DNA of 41,517 bases, from positions 1 through 41,517 of the forward strand of contig NZ_JASBRE010000040.1 in assembly GCF_029960815.1 (NCBI RefSeq), in the 5' to 3' direction. A model generated the notes under the pieces. That model did no database searches. It was given only the letters and a program-made list of their open reading frames with translations, and was not told the origin of the DNA. Shown here in pieces: positions 24,902 to 32,856 of the stretch; position 1 is the stretch's first letter, and each line of letters starts with the position of its first letter. The position numbers and the translations under genes were made by a program. The DNA is from Pseudomonas sp. AL03. Its GTDB lineage: Bacteria; Pseudomonadota; Gammaproteobacteria; Pseudomonadales; Pseudomonadaceae.

Positions 24902-25559
24902 TTACACCTTCCAATGGCGCGCGACCCTGCGCGCCCTGCCGGACATGCTGGCCGGCGCCTGGGTCACCTTCGAGACCGCTGCACTGTCGATGATTTTCGG
25001 CGTGCTGATCGCCCTGGCCCTGACGGTGATGCGCGAAACCAAACAACCGTTGTTGCGCGGCATCGGCAACGGCTGGGTGTCGATCGCCCGCAACACCCCG
25101 TCGCTGTTCCAGATCTACGTCCTCTACTTCGGCCTCGGCTCGCTGGATTTGCATGTCAGCTCATGGTTCGCGCTGCTGGCCGGGATCACCTTCAACAACG
25201 CCGGTTACCTGGCGGAAAACTTTCGCGGCGGCCTCAAGGCTGTGCCCGGCACACAAGTGCGCGCCGCGCGTTCGCTGGGCATGAGTGCCTTCCAGGCCTA
25301 CCGGATGATCATCGTTCCGCAGCTGTTGCGGATCGTGTTCTACCCGTTGAGTAACCAGATGGTCTGGGCGGTGCTGATGACGTCGCTGGGGGTGATCGTC
25401 GGGCTGAACAATGACCTCACCGGCGTGACCCAGGATTACAACGTCAAGACGTTCCGCACCTTCGAATACTTCGCCATCGCCGCGGCGCTGTATTACCTGA
25501 TTGCCAAGGCAATCGTCGCCGTCGCCCGGCTGATGGCCTGGCGGCTGTTCCGTTACTGA
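24894..25559 (+). CDS. Amino-acid ABC transporter permease 1
   Basis: 221-aa HisM/GlnP-type permease with about five membrane helices. The EAA-like loop reads GGLKAVPGTQVRAARSLGMS followed by AYRMIIVPQLLRIV. It starts at ATG 24894 inside the end of the dehydratase gene. It pairs with the following permease to form the membrane channel of the hydroxyproline transporter. Confidence 0.9.
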   Translation: MFDYTFQWRATLRALPDMLAGAWVTFETAALSMIFGVLIALALTVMRETKQPLLRGIGNGWVSIARNTPSLFQIYVLYFGLGSLDLHVSSWFALLAGITFNNAGYLAENFRGGLKAVPGTQVRAARSLGMSAFQAYRMIIVPQLLRIVFYPLSNQMVWAVLMTSLGVIVGLNNDLTGVTQDYNVKTFRTFEYFAIAAALYYLIAKAIVAVARLMAWRLFRY

Positions 25560-25569
25560 GGAGGTGACC

Positions 25570-26220
25570 ATGTTGACCACCAGTTTTTCCGGGAATGACC
25601 TGCTATTCCTGCTCAACGGCGCCTGGGTCACGCTGCAACTGACGTTCTGGTCGATCATCCTCGGCTCCTTCGCCGGGATGCTGTTCGGTTTGCTGCGGGC
25701 GCTGTTGCCGCGTGCCAGCCTGCCACTGGCCTGGGTGCTGGACGTGTTTCGTAGCGTGCCGCTGCTGATCCAGTTTGTCTTGTTTAACTCGCTCAAGAGC
25801 ATCGTCGGTTTGAACATCAGCGCCTTTAGCGTTGGCTGCATTGTGCTCGGGGTCTACGCCGCCGCGTACTTCACCGAGATCGTGCGCAGTGGGGTGCTTT
25901 CGGTGCCGTTCACCCTGCGTCGGGCCAGTCGTTCGCTGGGCCTGAGTTTCCTGCAGGACCTGCGCTGGATTGTCCTGCCGATGGCCACCCGGGTGGCCTT
26001 TCCCGGCTGGCTGAACCTGGTACTCAGCGTGATGAAAGACACCGCGCTGGTGATGTGGATCGGCATCGTCGAACTGCTGCGCGCTTCGCAAACCATCGTG
26101 ACCCGCATTCAGGAACCGCTGCTGGTGCTGTGCATCGCGGGCCTCATCTACTACGTCATGAGCCTGGTGGTCGCTCGCCTCGGCGCTCGTCTGGAAAGAA
26201 GGTGGCAAGAAAATGATTGA
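25570..26220 (+). CDS. Amino-acid ABC transporter permease 2
   Basis: 216-aa HisQ/GlnP-type permease. The EAA loop is VRSGVLSVPFTLRRASRSLGLS with LRWIVLPMATRVA. Start ATG 25570 is preceded by GAGGAGG at ideal spacing; the in-frame GTG at 25564 would overlap that site. Its end overlaps the ATPase gene by eight bases. Confidence 0.9.
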   Translation: MLTTSFSGNDLLFLLNGAWVTLQLTFWSIILGSFAGMLFGLLRALLPRASLPLAWVLDVFRSVPLLIQFVLFNSLKSIVGLNISAFSVGCIVLGVYAAAYFTEIVRSGVLSVPFTLRRASRSLGLSFLQDLRWIVLPMATRVAFPGWLNLVLSVMKDTALVMWIGIVELLRASQTIVTRIQEPLLVLCIAGLIYYVMSLVVARLGARLERRWQEND

Positions 26221-26935
26221 GATCGACAACGTACACAAATCTTTCGGCGACCTCGAAGTGGTCAAGGGCGTCAACCTGACGGTGAGCAAGGGCGAGGTGG
26301 TGTCGATCATCGGCGGCTCCGGCTCGGGCAAGTCGACCCTGCTGATGTGCATCAACGGCCTGGAACCGATCCAGAAAGGCAACATCCGCGTCGACGGTGT
26401 GGAGGTCCACCACAGCGCCACCGACCTCAATCGCCTGCGGCAGAAGATCGGCATCGTCTTCCAGCAATGGAACGCGTTCCCGCACCTGACCGTGCTGGAA
26501 AACGTGATGCTGGCGCCACGCAAAGTGCTGGGCAAGAGCAAGTGCGACGCCGAGGAACTGGCGGTGAAACAACTGACCCACGTCGGTCTGGGTGACAAGC
26601 TCAAAGCGTTTCCCGGCAAGCTCTCCGGCGGCCAGCAACAGCGCATGGCGATCGCCCGTGCCCTGGCCATGTCGCCGGACTACATGCTGTTCGACGAAGC
26701 CACTTCAGCCCTCGATCCGCAATTGGTGGGCGAGGTGCTGGACACCATGCGCATGCTTGCCGAAGACGGCATGACCATGGTCCTGGTGACCCACGAAATC
26801 CGCTTCGCCCGCGATGTGTCCGACCGCGTGGCGTTCTTTCGCAATGGCCTGGTGCACGAGATCGGCGCGCCGGATCAGGTTATTGGTAATCCGGTGCATG
26901 CGGAGACTGCGGCCTTCCTCAAGTCGGTCAAATAG
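26213..26935 (+). CDS. Amino-acid ABC transporter ATP-binding protein
   Basis: 240-aa ATPase of the PAAT family. Walker A GGSGSGKST (~34-42), Q-loop FQQWNAFP, signature LSGGQQQRMAIARAL, Walker B YMLFDEATSALDP and the switch His in LVTHEIRFA are all intact. It energises import by the two preceding permeases. The ATG lies inside the end of permease 2. Confidence 0.93.
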   Translation: MIEIDNVHKSFGDLEVVKGVNLTVSKGEVVSIIGGSGSGKSTLLMCINGLEPIQKGNIRVDGVEVHHSATDLNRLRQKIGIVFQQWNAFPHLTVLENVMLAPRKVLGKSKCDAEELAVKQLTHVGLGDKLKAFPGKLSGGQQQRMAIARALAMSPDYMLFDEATSALDPQLVGEVLDTMRMLAEDGMTMVLVTHEIRFARDVSDRVAFFRNGLVHEIGAPDQVIGNPVHAETAAFLKSVK

Positions 26936-26944
26936 GAGCAGACA

Positions 26945-27973
26945 ATGCGCTCATCGAAAGTCATCCATGTAGTCAGCTGCCACGCCGAAGGTGAAGTCGG
27001 CGACGTGATCGTTGGCGGCGTCGCGCCACCGCCCGGGGCCACCGTGTGGGAACAATCGCGCTGGATTGCCAAGGATCAGACCTTACGCAACTTCGTCCTC
27101 AACGAACCTCGCGGCGGGGTGTTTCGCCACGTCAACCTGCTGGTACCGGCCAAGGATCCTCGGGCGAAGATGGCCTGGATCATTATGGAGCCGGCCGACA
27201 CACCACCGATGTCCGGCTCCAACTCGCTGTGCGTGGCCACCGTGTTGCTCGACAGCGGCATCCTGCCGATGACCGAACCACAAACCCGGCTGGTGCTCGA
27301 AGCACCGGGCGGGTTGATCGAAGCGGTTGCCGACTGCCGTGACGGCAAGGTCGAACGGGTGGAAATCAAGAACGTGCCCTCCTTCGCTGACCGCCTCGAT
27401 GCCTGGATCGAAGTCGAAGGCCTCGGCTCATTGCAGGTCGACACCGCGTACGGCGGCGACAGTTTTGTGATCGCCGACGCCAAGCGCCTGGGCTTCTCCA
27501 TTCGTCCTGATGAGGCGGCTGAACTGGTCGAAGTCGGGCTGAAAATCACCCGCGCGGCCAACGAACAATTGGGCTTCGTCCATCCGCTGAACCCTGAGTG
27601 GTCGCATATTTCTTTCTGCCAGATTGCCGCGCCCATCGTCGTTGAAAATGGCATCGCCACCGGGGCCAACGCGGTGGTGATTCAACCCGGCAAGATCGAC
27701 CGTTCACCGACCGGCACCGGCTGCTCGGCGCGTATGGCGGTGCTGCAGGCCAAGGGCTTGATGCAGGTGGGCGAGCGTTTTATCGGCCGTTCGATCATCG
27801 GCTCCGAGTTCCACTGCCGCATCGACTCCCTGACCGAAGTGGCGGGACGCCCGGCGATCTACCCATGCATTTCCGGACGGGCCTGGATCACCGGCACCCA
27901 CCAATTGCTGCTCGACCCTAGCGATCCCTGGCCGCAAGGCTATCGACTGTCTGACACCTGGCCTGGGGCCTGA
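26945..27973 (+). CDS. Proline-racemase-superfamily protein with Ser/Thr active site
   Basis: 342-aa member of the proline racemase/hydroxyproline epimerase/trans-3-hydroxyproline dehydratase superfamily. The position of the first catalytic Cys is Ser90 in PPMSGSNSLC, and that of the second is Thr256 in RSPTGTGCS. A Thr at the second position is known in trans-3-hydroxy-L-proline dehydratases, but those keep the first Cys. The fold is otherwise intact (NFVLNEPRGG, GGDSFVIAD, IGSEFHCRI). AGGAG lies before ATG 26945, nine bases after the ATPase gene, so it is the last gene of the transporter operon. Most likely it acts on a 3-hydroxyproline or related imino acid as dehydratase or epimerase; the exact reaction is uncertain. 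Confidence 0.8.
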   Translation: MRSSKVIHVVSCHAEGEVGDVIVGGVAPPPGATVWEQSRWIAKDQTLRNFVLNEPRGGVFRHVNLLVPAKDPRAKMAWIIMEPADTPPMSGSNSLCVATVLLDSGILPMTEPQTRLVLEAPGGLIEAVADCRDGKVERVEIKNVPSFADRLDAWIEVEGLGSLQVDTAYGGDSFVIADAKRLGFSIRPDEAAELVEVGLKITRAANEQLGFVHPLNPEWSHISFCQIAAPIVVENGIATGANAVVIQPGKIDRSPTGTGCSARMAVLQAKGLMQVGERFIGRSIIGSEFHCRIDSLTEVAGRPAIYPCISGRAWITGTHQLLLDPSDPWPQGYRLSDTWPGA

Positions 27974-28069
27974 TCACAGCCTTACAAACCATCGCTAAAA
28001 ACGCTGATAAACGGCTGGCAAAAAAACCTACGTAACTGAAAAAAGTATTGGCCGAGTGCTGTCACTTGC

Positions 28070-28086
28070 AATATCGTATACGAAAT
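28070..28086. promoter_or_regulatory. GntR operator before the deaminase gene
   Basis: Identical 17-bp copy of the 22233 site, with the palindrome core TCGTATACGA at 28074-28083, 25 bp upstream of the lhpC-like ATG. Confidence 0.7.
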
Positions 28087-28110
28087 ACAATTACTCAACC
28101 GGAGGCAACA

Positions 28111-29028
28111 ATGAGCAAGCGCATTAACTGGAGTGGCGTCTTCCCCGCGGTGACCACTCAATTCAACGATGACTTCACCATCAACCTGGAAAAAACCCAC
28201 CAGGTGATTTCCAACGTGATCCGTGACGGCGTGTCGGGCCTGGTGGTGTGCGGTTCGGTGGGGGAAAACACCTCGTTGACCGCCGAAGAAAAAATCGCCG
28301 TGACCGAAGTCGCGGTCGACGCCTCCCGCGGCCGCGTACCAGTGATCTGCGGTGTGGCCGAATTCACCAGCGTGCAAGCGGCCAAGGTCGCCAACGCCGT
28401 GCGCCGGGTGGGTGTCGACGGGGTCATGCTGATGCCGGCGCTGGTCTACGGCTCCAAGCCGTTCGAGACCGCCGAGCACTACCGCTACGTGGCCAAGAAT
28501 GCCGATGTCCCGCTGATGGTTTACAACAACCCGCCGATCTACAAAAACGACGTCACCCCGGACATCCTGATTTCCCTGGCCGACTGCGACAACGTGGTGT
28601 GCTTCAAGGATTCATCCGGCGACACCCGGCGTTTCATCGACGTGCGCAATGAAGTCGGTGACCGCTTTGTGCTGTTCGCCGGTCTCGACGACGTGGTGCT
28701 GGAAAGCATCGCAGTAGGCGCCGAAGGCTGGGTCTCGGGCATGTCCAACGTGTTCCCGAAAGAAGGTGAAACCATCTTCCGTCTGGCCAAGGCCGGTCGC
28801 TTCGCCGAAGCCATGCCGATCTACGAATGGCTGATGCCGATCCTGCACCTCGACGCCCGTGCCGATCTGGTGCAGTGCATCAAGCTGTGCGAAGCCATCG
28901 CCGGTCGCGGCAGCGCACTGACCCGTCCACCCCGTCTGGCCCTGCCGGAAGCCGATCGCGTCTTCGTCGAGCAGATCATGGCCAAGGCCTTGGCCAATCG
29001 TCCGGAGCTGCCGGACGTCGGTCTCTGA
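28111..29028 (+). CDS. lhpC: 1-pyrroline-4-hydroxy-2-carboxylate deaminase (DapA family)
   Basis: 305-aa class I aldolase-fold protein of the DapA/NAL family. The Schiff-base Lys lies in VVCFKDSSGD, the catalytic Tyr in MVYNNPPIY, and the substrate-loop GENTSLTAEEK replaces the GTTGE of DapA. In this context it deaminates 1-pyrroline-4-hydroxy-2-carboxylate to 2-oxoglutarate semialdehyde. GGAGG lies before ATG 28111. Its own GntR operator separates it from the transporter operon. A generic dihydrodipicolinate synthase is less likely given the neighbours. Confidence 0.87.
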   Translation: MSKRINWSGVFPAVTTQFNDDFTINLEKTHQVISNVIRDGVSGLVVCGSVGENTSLTAEEKIAVTEVAVDASRGRVPVICGVAEFTSVQAAKVANAVRRVGVDGVMLMPALVYGSKPFETAEHYRYVAKNADVPLMVYNNPPIYKNDVTPDILISLADCDNVVCFKDSSGDTRRFIDVRNEVGDRFVLFAGLDDVVLESIAVGAEGWVSGMSNVFPKEGETIFRLAKAGRFAEAMPIYEWLMPILHLDARADLVQCIKLCEAIAGRGSALTRPPRLALPEADRVFVEQIMAKALANRPELPDVGL

Positions 29029-29159
29029 GTGATTGCCGGGTGGGTCTTGGAGGACCCGGCCCGGCTGCCTGTCTTTGCGCCTCTACAGGAAACGTCAGCA
29101 TGCCCAATCCTCACAGCATCTCCCGCGCAACCACACCTTCGGGACTCAATACGCGACCT

Positions 29160-29288
29160 GTAGCAGCTGCCGCAGGCTGCGTTCGAGCGCGTAGCGGTCG
29201 TCAATACTGGCGACACGGTGTGACTGAGACACCGCGTTGCGGTTTTACGACGGCTTCGCCGCCGAACGCAGCCTTCGGCAGCTGCTAC
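29160..29288. repeat. Inverted REP-type pair
   Basis: GTAGCAGCTGCCG... (29160-29185) and its near-perfect inverse (29263-29288, 25 of 26 matching) flank a 77-base spacer. The right copy extends through CGGCTTCGCCGCCG, giving a compact internal hairpin as in Pseudomonas REP/BIME elements. It fills the gap between the deaminase and dehydrogenase genes. Confidence 0.78.
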
Positions 29289-29347
29289 GGGTCATGCGCT
29301 GCAGTCTGGCAACGTATTTGGCCTCACATTCCGACAGGAGTTTTTTC

Positions 29348-30928
29348 ATGCCCCACATCATCGGCCACCACTACATCGGCGGTGCGCGCAGCGCCGCCGG
29401 CAACATCACCGTGCAAAGCCATGACGCCAGCACCGGTGAAGCGCTGCCCTGGTCGTTCATGCAAGCCACCGTTGAAGAAGTCGACGCCGCTGCCCAGGCC
29501 GCCGCGGCAGCCTACCCGGCCTTCCGCAACTTGCCGGCGAGCCGGCGCGCGGAGTTTCTCGAGGCCATCGCCGCGCAACTCGATGCGCTGGACGATGAGT
29601 TCGTCACCCTGGTAACCCGCGAGACGGCGCTGCCGACCGGGCGCATTCAGGGTGAGCGCGGTCGCACCAGTGGTCAGATGCGCCTGTTCGCCCAAGTCCT
29701 GCGCCGTGGCGATTTCTACGGTGCACGCATCGACCGGGCCATGCCCGAGCGTCAGCCGCTGCCACGGGTCGATCTGCGTCAGTACCGGATCGGTGTCGGC
29801 CCGGTCGCGGTGTTTGGCGCGAGCAATTTCCCGCTGGCGTTTTCTACCGCCGGTGGCGATACCGCAGCTGCCCTGGCCGCCGGTTGCCCGGTGGTGTTCA
29901 AGGCCCACAGCGGGCATATGGTGACTGCCGAGCTTGTGGCCGATGCGATCCTTCGCGCCGCCGAGCACACCGGCATGCCCAAAGGCGTGTTCAACATGAT
30001 CTACGGCGCGGGGGTCGGTGAAACGCTGGTCAAGCATCCGGCGATCCAGGCAGTGGGTTTTACCGGCTCGCTCAAGGGCGGTCGCGCCCTCTGCGACATG
30101 GCCGCCGCGCGGCCACAACCGATTCCGGTATTTGCCGAAATGAGCAGCATCAATCCGGTGCTGGTGTTGCCCGAAGCCCTGAAGTTGCGGGGCGAGAAAA
30201 TCGCCCGCGAACTTGCCGCGTCAGTGGTGCTCGGCTGTGGCCAGTTCTGCACCAACCCCGGATTGGTGATCGGTACTCGCTCCCCTCAGTTCAACGCATT
30301 CATTGAAACGCTCAGCGCAGTCATGTCTGAACAGCCGGGGCAAACCATGCTCAACGCCGGCACATTAACCAGCTACGCCAAGGGCGTGCAGGCCTTGCGC
30401 GCGCATCCGCAAATCACCCACCTGGCCGGCCGCGAACAACAGGGCAAGCAGGCCCAGCCGCAGCTGTTCAAGGCCGACGTCAGCCTGCTGCTCAACGGCG
30501 ACCCGCTGCTGCAGGAAGAAGTGTTCGGCCCCGCCACGGTGCTGGTGGAAGTAGCCGACAAGGCTGAACTGCAACGAGCATTGCAGCGCTTGCACGGTCA
30601 ACTCACGGCCACGCTGATTGCCGAAGCCGGTGACCTGAAAACCCATGGCGAGCTGCTCTCGCTGCTCGAACAGAAAGTCGGCCGGGTACTGTTCAACGGC
30701 TACCCGACGGGCGTCGAAGTCTGCGATGCGATGGTGCATGGCGGACCCTACCCGGCCACCTCCGATGCCCGTGGCACCTCGGTCGGCAGCCTGGCCATCG
30801 AGCGTTTCCTGCGCCCGGTGTGCTACCAGAATTGCCCGGATGCGCTCTTGCCCGAGGCGCTGAAAAACGCCAATCCGCTGGGCATCGCTCGTCTGGTCGA
30901 CGGCAACAGCCATTGCCAACCGCTGTAA
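29348..30928 (+). CDS. 2-oxoglutarate semialdehyde dehydrogenase
   Basis: 526-aa aldehyde dehydrogenase of the class III KGSADH type: long, with VFGASNFPLAFSTAGGDTAAAL, FTGSLKGGRALCD, FAEMSSINPVLVLP and the catalytic Cys in GCGQFCTNPGL. It oxidises 2-oxoglutarate semialdehyde to 2-oxoglutarate, the last step of hydroxyproline breakdown. AGGAG precedes ATG 29348. Family members also serve glucarate and pentose pathways; here the hydroxyproline context decides. A REP pair lies upstream and a strong terminator downstream. Confidence 0.9.
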   Translation: MPHIIGHHYIGGARSAAGNITVQSHDASTGEALPWSFMQATVEEVDAAAQAAAAAYPAFRNLPASRRAEFLEAIAAQLDALDDEFVTLVTRETALPTGRIQGERGRTSGQMRLFAQVLRRGDFYGARIDRAMPERQPLPRVDLRQYRIGVGPVAVFGASNFPLAFSTAGGDTAAALAAGCPVVFKAHSGHMVTAELVADAILRAAEHTGMPKGVFNMIYGAGVGETLVKHPAIQAVGFTGSLKGGRALCDMAAARPQPIPVFAEMSSINPVLVLPEALKLRGEKIARELAASVVLGCGQFCTNPGLVIGTRSPQFNAFIETLSAVMSEQPGQTMLNAGTLTSYAKGVQALRAHPQITHLAGREQQGKQAQPQLFKADVSLLLNGDPLLQEEVFGPATVLVEVADKAELQRALQRLHGQLTATLIAEAGDLKTHGELLSLLEQKVGRVLFNGYPTGVEVCDAMVHGGPYPATSDARGTSVGSLAIERFLRPVCYQNCPDALLPEALKNANPLGIARLVDGNSHCQPL

Positions 30929-30932
30929 AGCC

Positions 30933-30957
30933 AAACGGGCGCCACTGGCGCCCGTTT
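30933..30957. terminator. Strong bidirectional terminator
   Basis: An 11-bp perfect stem (AAACGGGCGCC/GGCGCCCGTTT) with an ACT loop, followed by TTTTCA. It ends the hydroxyproline genes and faces the convergent reductase remnant. Confidence 0.85.
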
Positions 30958-30962
30958 TCACT

Positions 30963-31500
30963 TTAATCCAGCAGTGCCTTCAAGTCGTTGTACAAGGCTT
31001 CGGGAATCTGCATGCCTTCCACCAGACTGCGTGCTCGCGCCTCGTAACGCCGTTGCGACGGCAAGCGCGCGCCCTGCCCTTGTATGCTCTGGAACATCAC
31101 TTCGGCACGGGCCAAGTGCTGCTCGGTGCCCTCGCCAAGAAAGCGCCGCGGATCGAGGGCGATGGGATTAGTCCCGAACACCGGCTGACTGCCTCCCGCC
31201 GGCGCGACCCAGGCATGGCTGGGATTACACGCCAGCGCCACCAGACCGGCAGCGGTCAGCTGCTCTATCTCGACCCACAGGGCGGAAAAATGCACACAGC
31301 GATTGATTGCTAACGCCGCAATCCCGTTTGCCCGGGTTTTCTCCTCCAGCAGTGGCAGACCCGCCTGGAACGCCAACTGGGAGAAACCACCCGCCGCATC
31401 GACCCGCACGATCGAAGGCGCCTGGTCGATCACCCGCGGCTCGGCATCGGCCACCCCCTTGCCAGCCCGGAGCGAATTCACGCAGCCCAATACCTCCCCG
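30963..31500 (-). pseudogene. Ldh/DpkA-family pyrroline-2-carboxylate reductase remnant
   Basis: The minus-strand frame reads VADAEPRVIDQAPSIVRVDAAGGFSQLA, NGIAALAINRCVHFSALW and NPSHAWVAPAGG of the malate/L-lactate dehydrogenase-like (DpkA/LhpD) reductases. From VFGTNPIA it jumps straight to LDPRRFLGEGTEQHLA, so about 110 residues with NADPH-binding and substrate elements are missing (junction near 31158). The N-terminal region is also absent. In its family this enzyme reduces 1-pyrroline-2-carboxylate to L-proline, the expected last step after the AcnX dehydratase. The frame stays open through the deletion and joins a MarR remnant upstream. Confidence 0.83.
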
Positions 31501-31841
31501 GCTTTCGTCGACTTGATGAGATTGTTGCGCAGCTTCACGATCGCCTGCTGCATGTTGGTGAACTCGTCGAGCGTGAGGCCCGTCGCGTCGGAGAGGCCCA
31601 TTTTCGGTTGGCCTTCGCGCAGCTGTCGACCGTTCTTCGTCAAACTGATCCGTACCTGGCGCTCGTCTTCGGGATCGCGCTGCCTTTGCAAAAAGCCCAT
31701 CGCTTCCAGCTTCTTCAGGATCGGGGTGAGCGTGTTCGATTCGAGAAACAGCTTTTCGCCCAGGCTGCCGACGGTCTGATTGTCTTCCTCCCAGAGCGCA
31801 ACGATGGTGATGTATTGCGTATAGGTCAGGGATTGAGCCTG
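31501..31841 (-). pseudogene. OhrR-like MarR-family regulator remnant
   Basis: The frame from about 31841 reads LTYTQYITIVALWEEDNQTVGSLGEKL, LESNTLTPILKKLEAMG and RDPEDERQVRISLTKNGRQLRE, the winged-helix core of OhrR-type peroxide-sensing MarR regulators. The N-terminal ~40 residues, which would include the redox Cys, are missing, and a TAG at 31842-31844 precedes. The C-terminus (EFTNMQQAIVKLRNNLIK) leads directly, in the same frame, into the reductase remnant. Confidence 0.78.
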
Positions 31842-31871
31842 CTAGCGAATCTGGACATTTTCGCGCGCGAA

Positions 31872-32756
31872 CTAGCGCAACGCCTCATCCCGCACCACCC
31901 CGCGCTCTTCAAGCAAGCGCACAAACATGGTCAGACTTTGTGAGACCGTCCCCCGGCGCCACACCAACCATGTGTGCAAATAGCGGAACGATTCCGACAA
32001 CGGCCAGACGCTCACCGTGGTGCATCCGGGCATGCTGTCGAGCATGCTGCGGGGCATCAGCGCCAAGCCTGCACCGGCGCTGACGCACGCCAGCATGCCG
32101 TGATAGGACTCCATTTCGAAAATCTTGCCGGGCACCGCCGCGTCCTTGGCGAACCAGCTTTCGAAGTGGTGGCGGTAGGAGCAATTGGAGCGGAAGGCAT
32201 AGATGTTTTCACCATTAACATCCCCCGCGCGATGGATCGGGGAATGGTTGAGCGGTGCGATCACCACCATTTCTTCCTCAAACGCCGGCACGCCTTCCAG
32301 TGCCGGGTGCAGAACCGGTCCATCGACAAACGCTGCCGCCAGTCGGCCAGACAACACCCCGTCGATCATGGTCCCCGAGGGGCCGGTGGACAGGTCCAGC
32401 TCGACCTTGGCGTGCTTCTGGTTATAGGCGGCCAGCAGCTCAGGGATACGCACCGCAGCGGTGCTCTCCAGTGACCCTAAGGGAAACGATCCCTGCGGTT
32501 CTTCGCCCGCCACGGTGGCGCGGGCCTCCTGGACCAGATCGAGGATGCGCCGTGCATAGTCCAGGAAACTCCAGCCGGCCGGCGACAAACGCAGGCGGCT
32601 CTTCTCGCGGATAAACAGGTCAACGCCCAGATCCAGCTCCAGCTGCTTGATCCGCGTCGTCAGGTTCGAGGGCACCCGGTGGATGTGCTGAGCGGCCGCG
32701 CTGATGCTGCCGTGCTCGGCGACGGCTTTGAAAATTTCGAGCTGAACCAGATCCAA
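31872..32756 (-). CDS. LysR-family transcriptional regulator
   Basis: 294 aa from TTG 32756 (reads LDLVQLEIFKAVAEHGS). The helix-turn-helix is GSISAAAQHIHRVPSNLTTRIKQLE. The effector domain shows ELDLSTGPSGTMIDGVLSGRLAAAF and MESYHGMLACVSAGAGLALMP. The TTG at 32756 has GGAG six bases upstream on the minus strand; the alternative TTG at 32768 lacks a site. It is divergent from the succinate-semialdehyde-dehydrogenase-like gene and probably controls it. Confidence 0.87.
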   Translation of the reverse strand: MDLVQLEIFKAVAEHGSISAAAQHIHRVPSNLTTRIKQLELDLGVDLFIREKSRLRLSPAGWSFLDYARRILDLVQEARATVAGEEPQGSFPLGSLESTAAVRIPELLAAYNQKHAKVELDLSTGPSGTMIDGVLSGRLAAAFVDGPVLHPALEGVPAFEEEMVVIAPLNHSPIHRAGDVNGENIYAFRSNCSYRHHFESWFAKDAAVPGKIFEMESYHGMLACVSAGAGLALMPRSMLDSMPGCTTVSVWPLSESFRYLHTWLVWRRGTVSQSLTMFVRLLEERGVVRDEALR

Positions 32757-32856
32757 GTCATTCTCCAAACGTGAACGATATGCTCAGTATTATTCAGTTT
32801 CCAGAAAACAAACACCACCGTAACCTGAGCGCACTCCCACCTCGCAGGACGGTGCC

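Noticed and set aside
29160..29288. CRISPR-like repeat arrangement
   Set aside because: There are only two copies, in inverted orientation, with REP-type hairpins; there are no direct repeats with regular spacers and no cas genes.
30963..31841. A true MarR-dehydrogenase fusion protein
   Set aside because: The frame is open throughout but has no start at its beginning, and both halves lack essential parts. Two truncated genes joined by a deletion explain it better.
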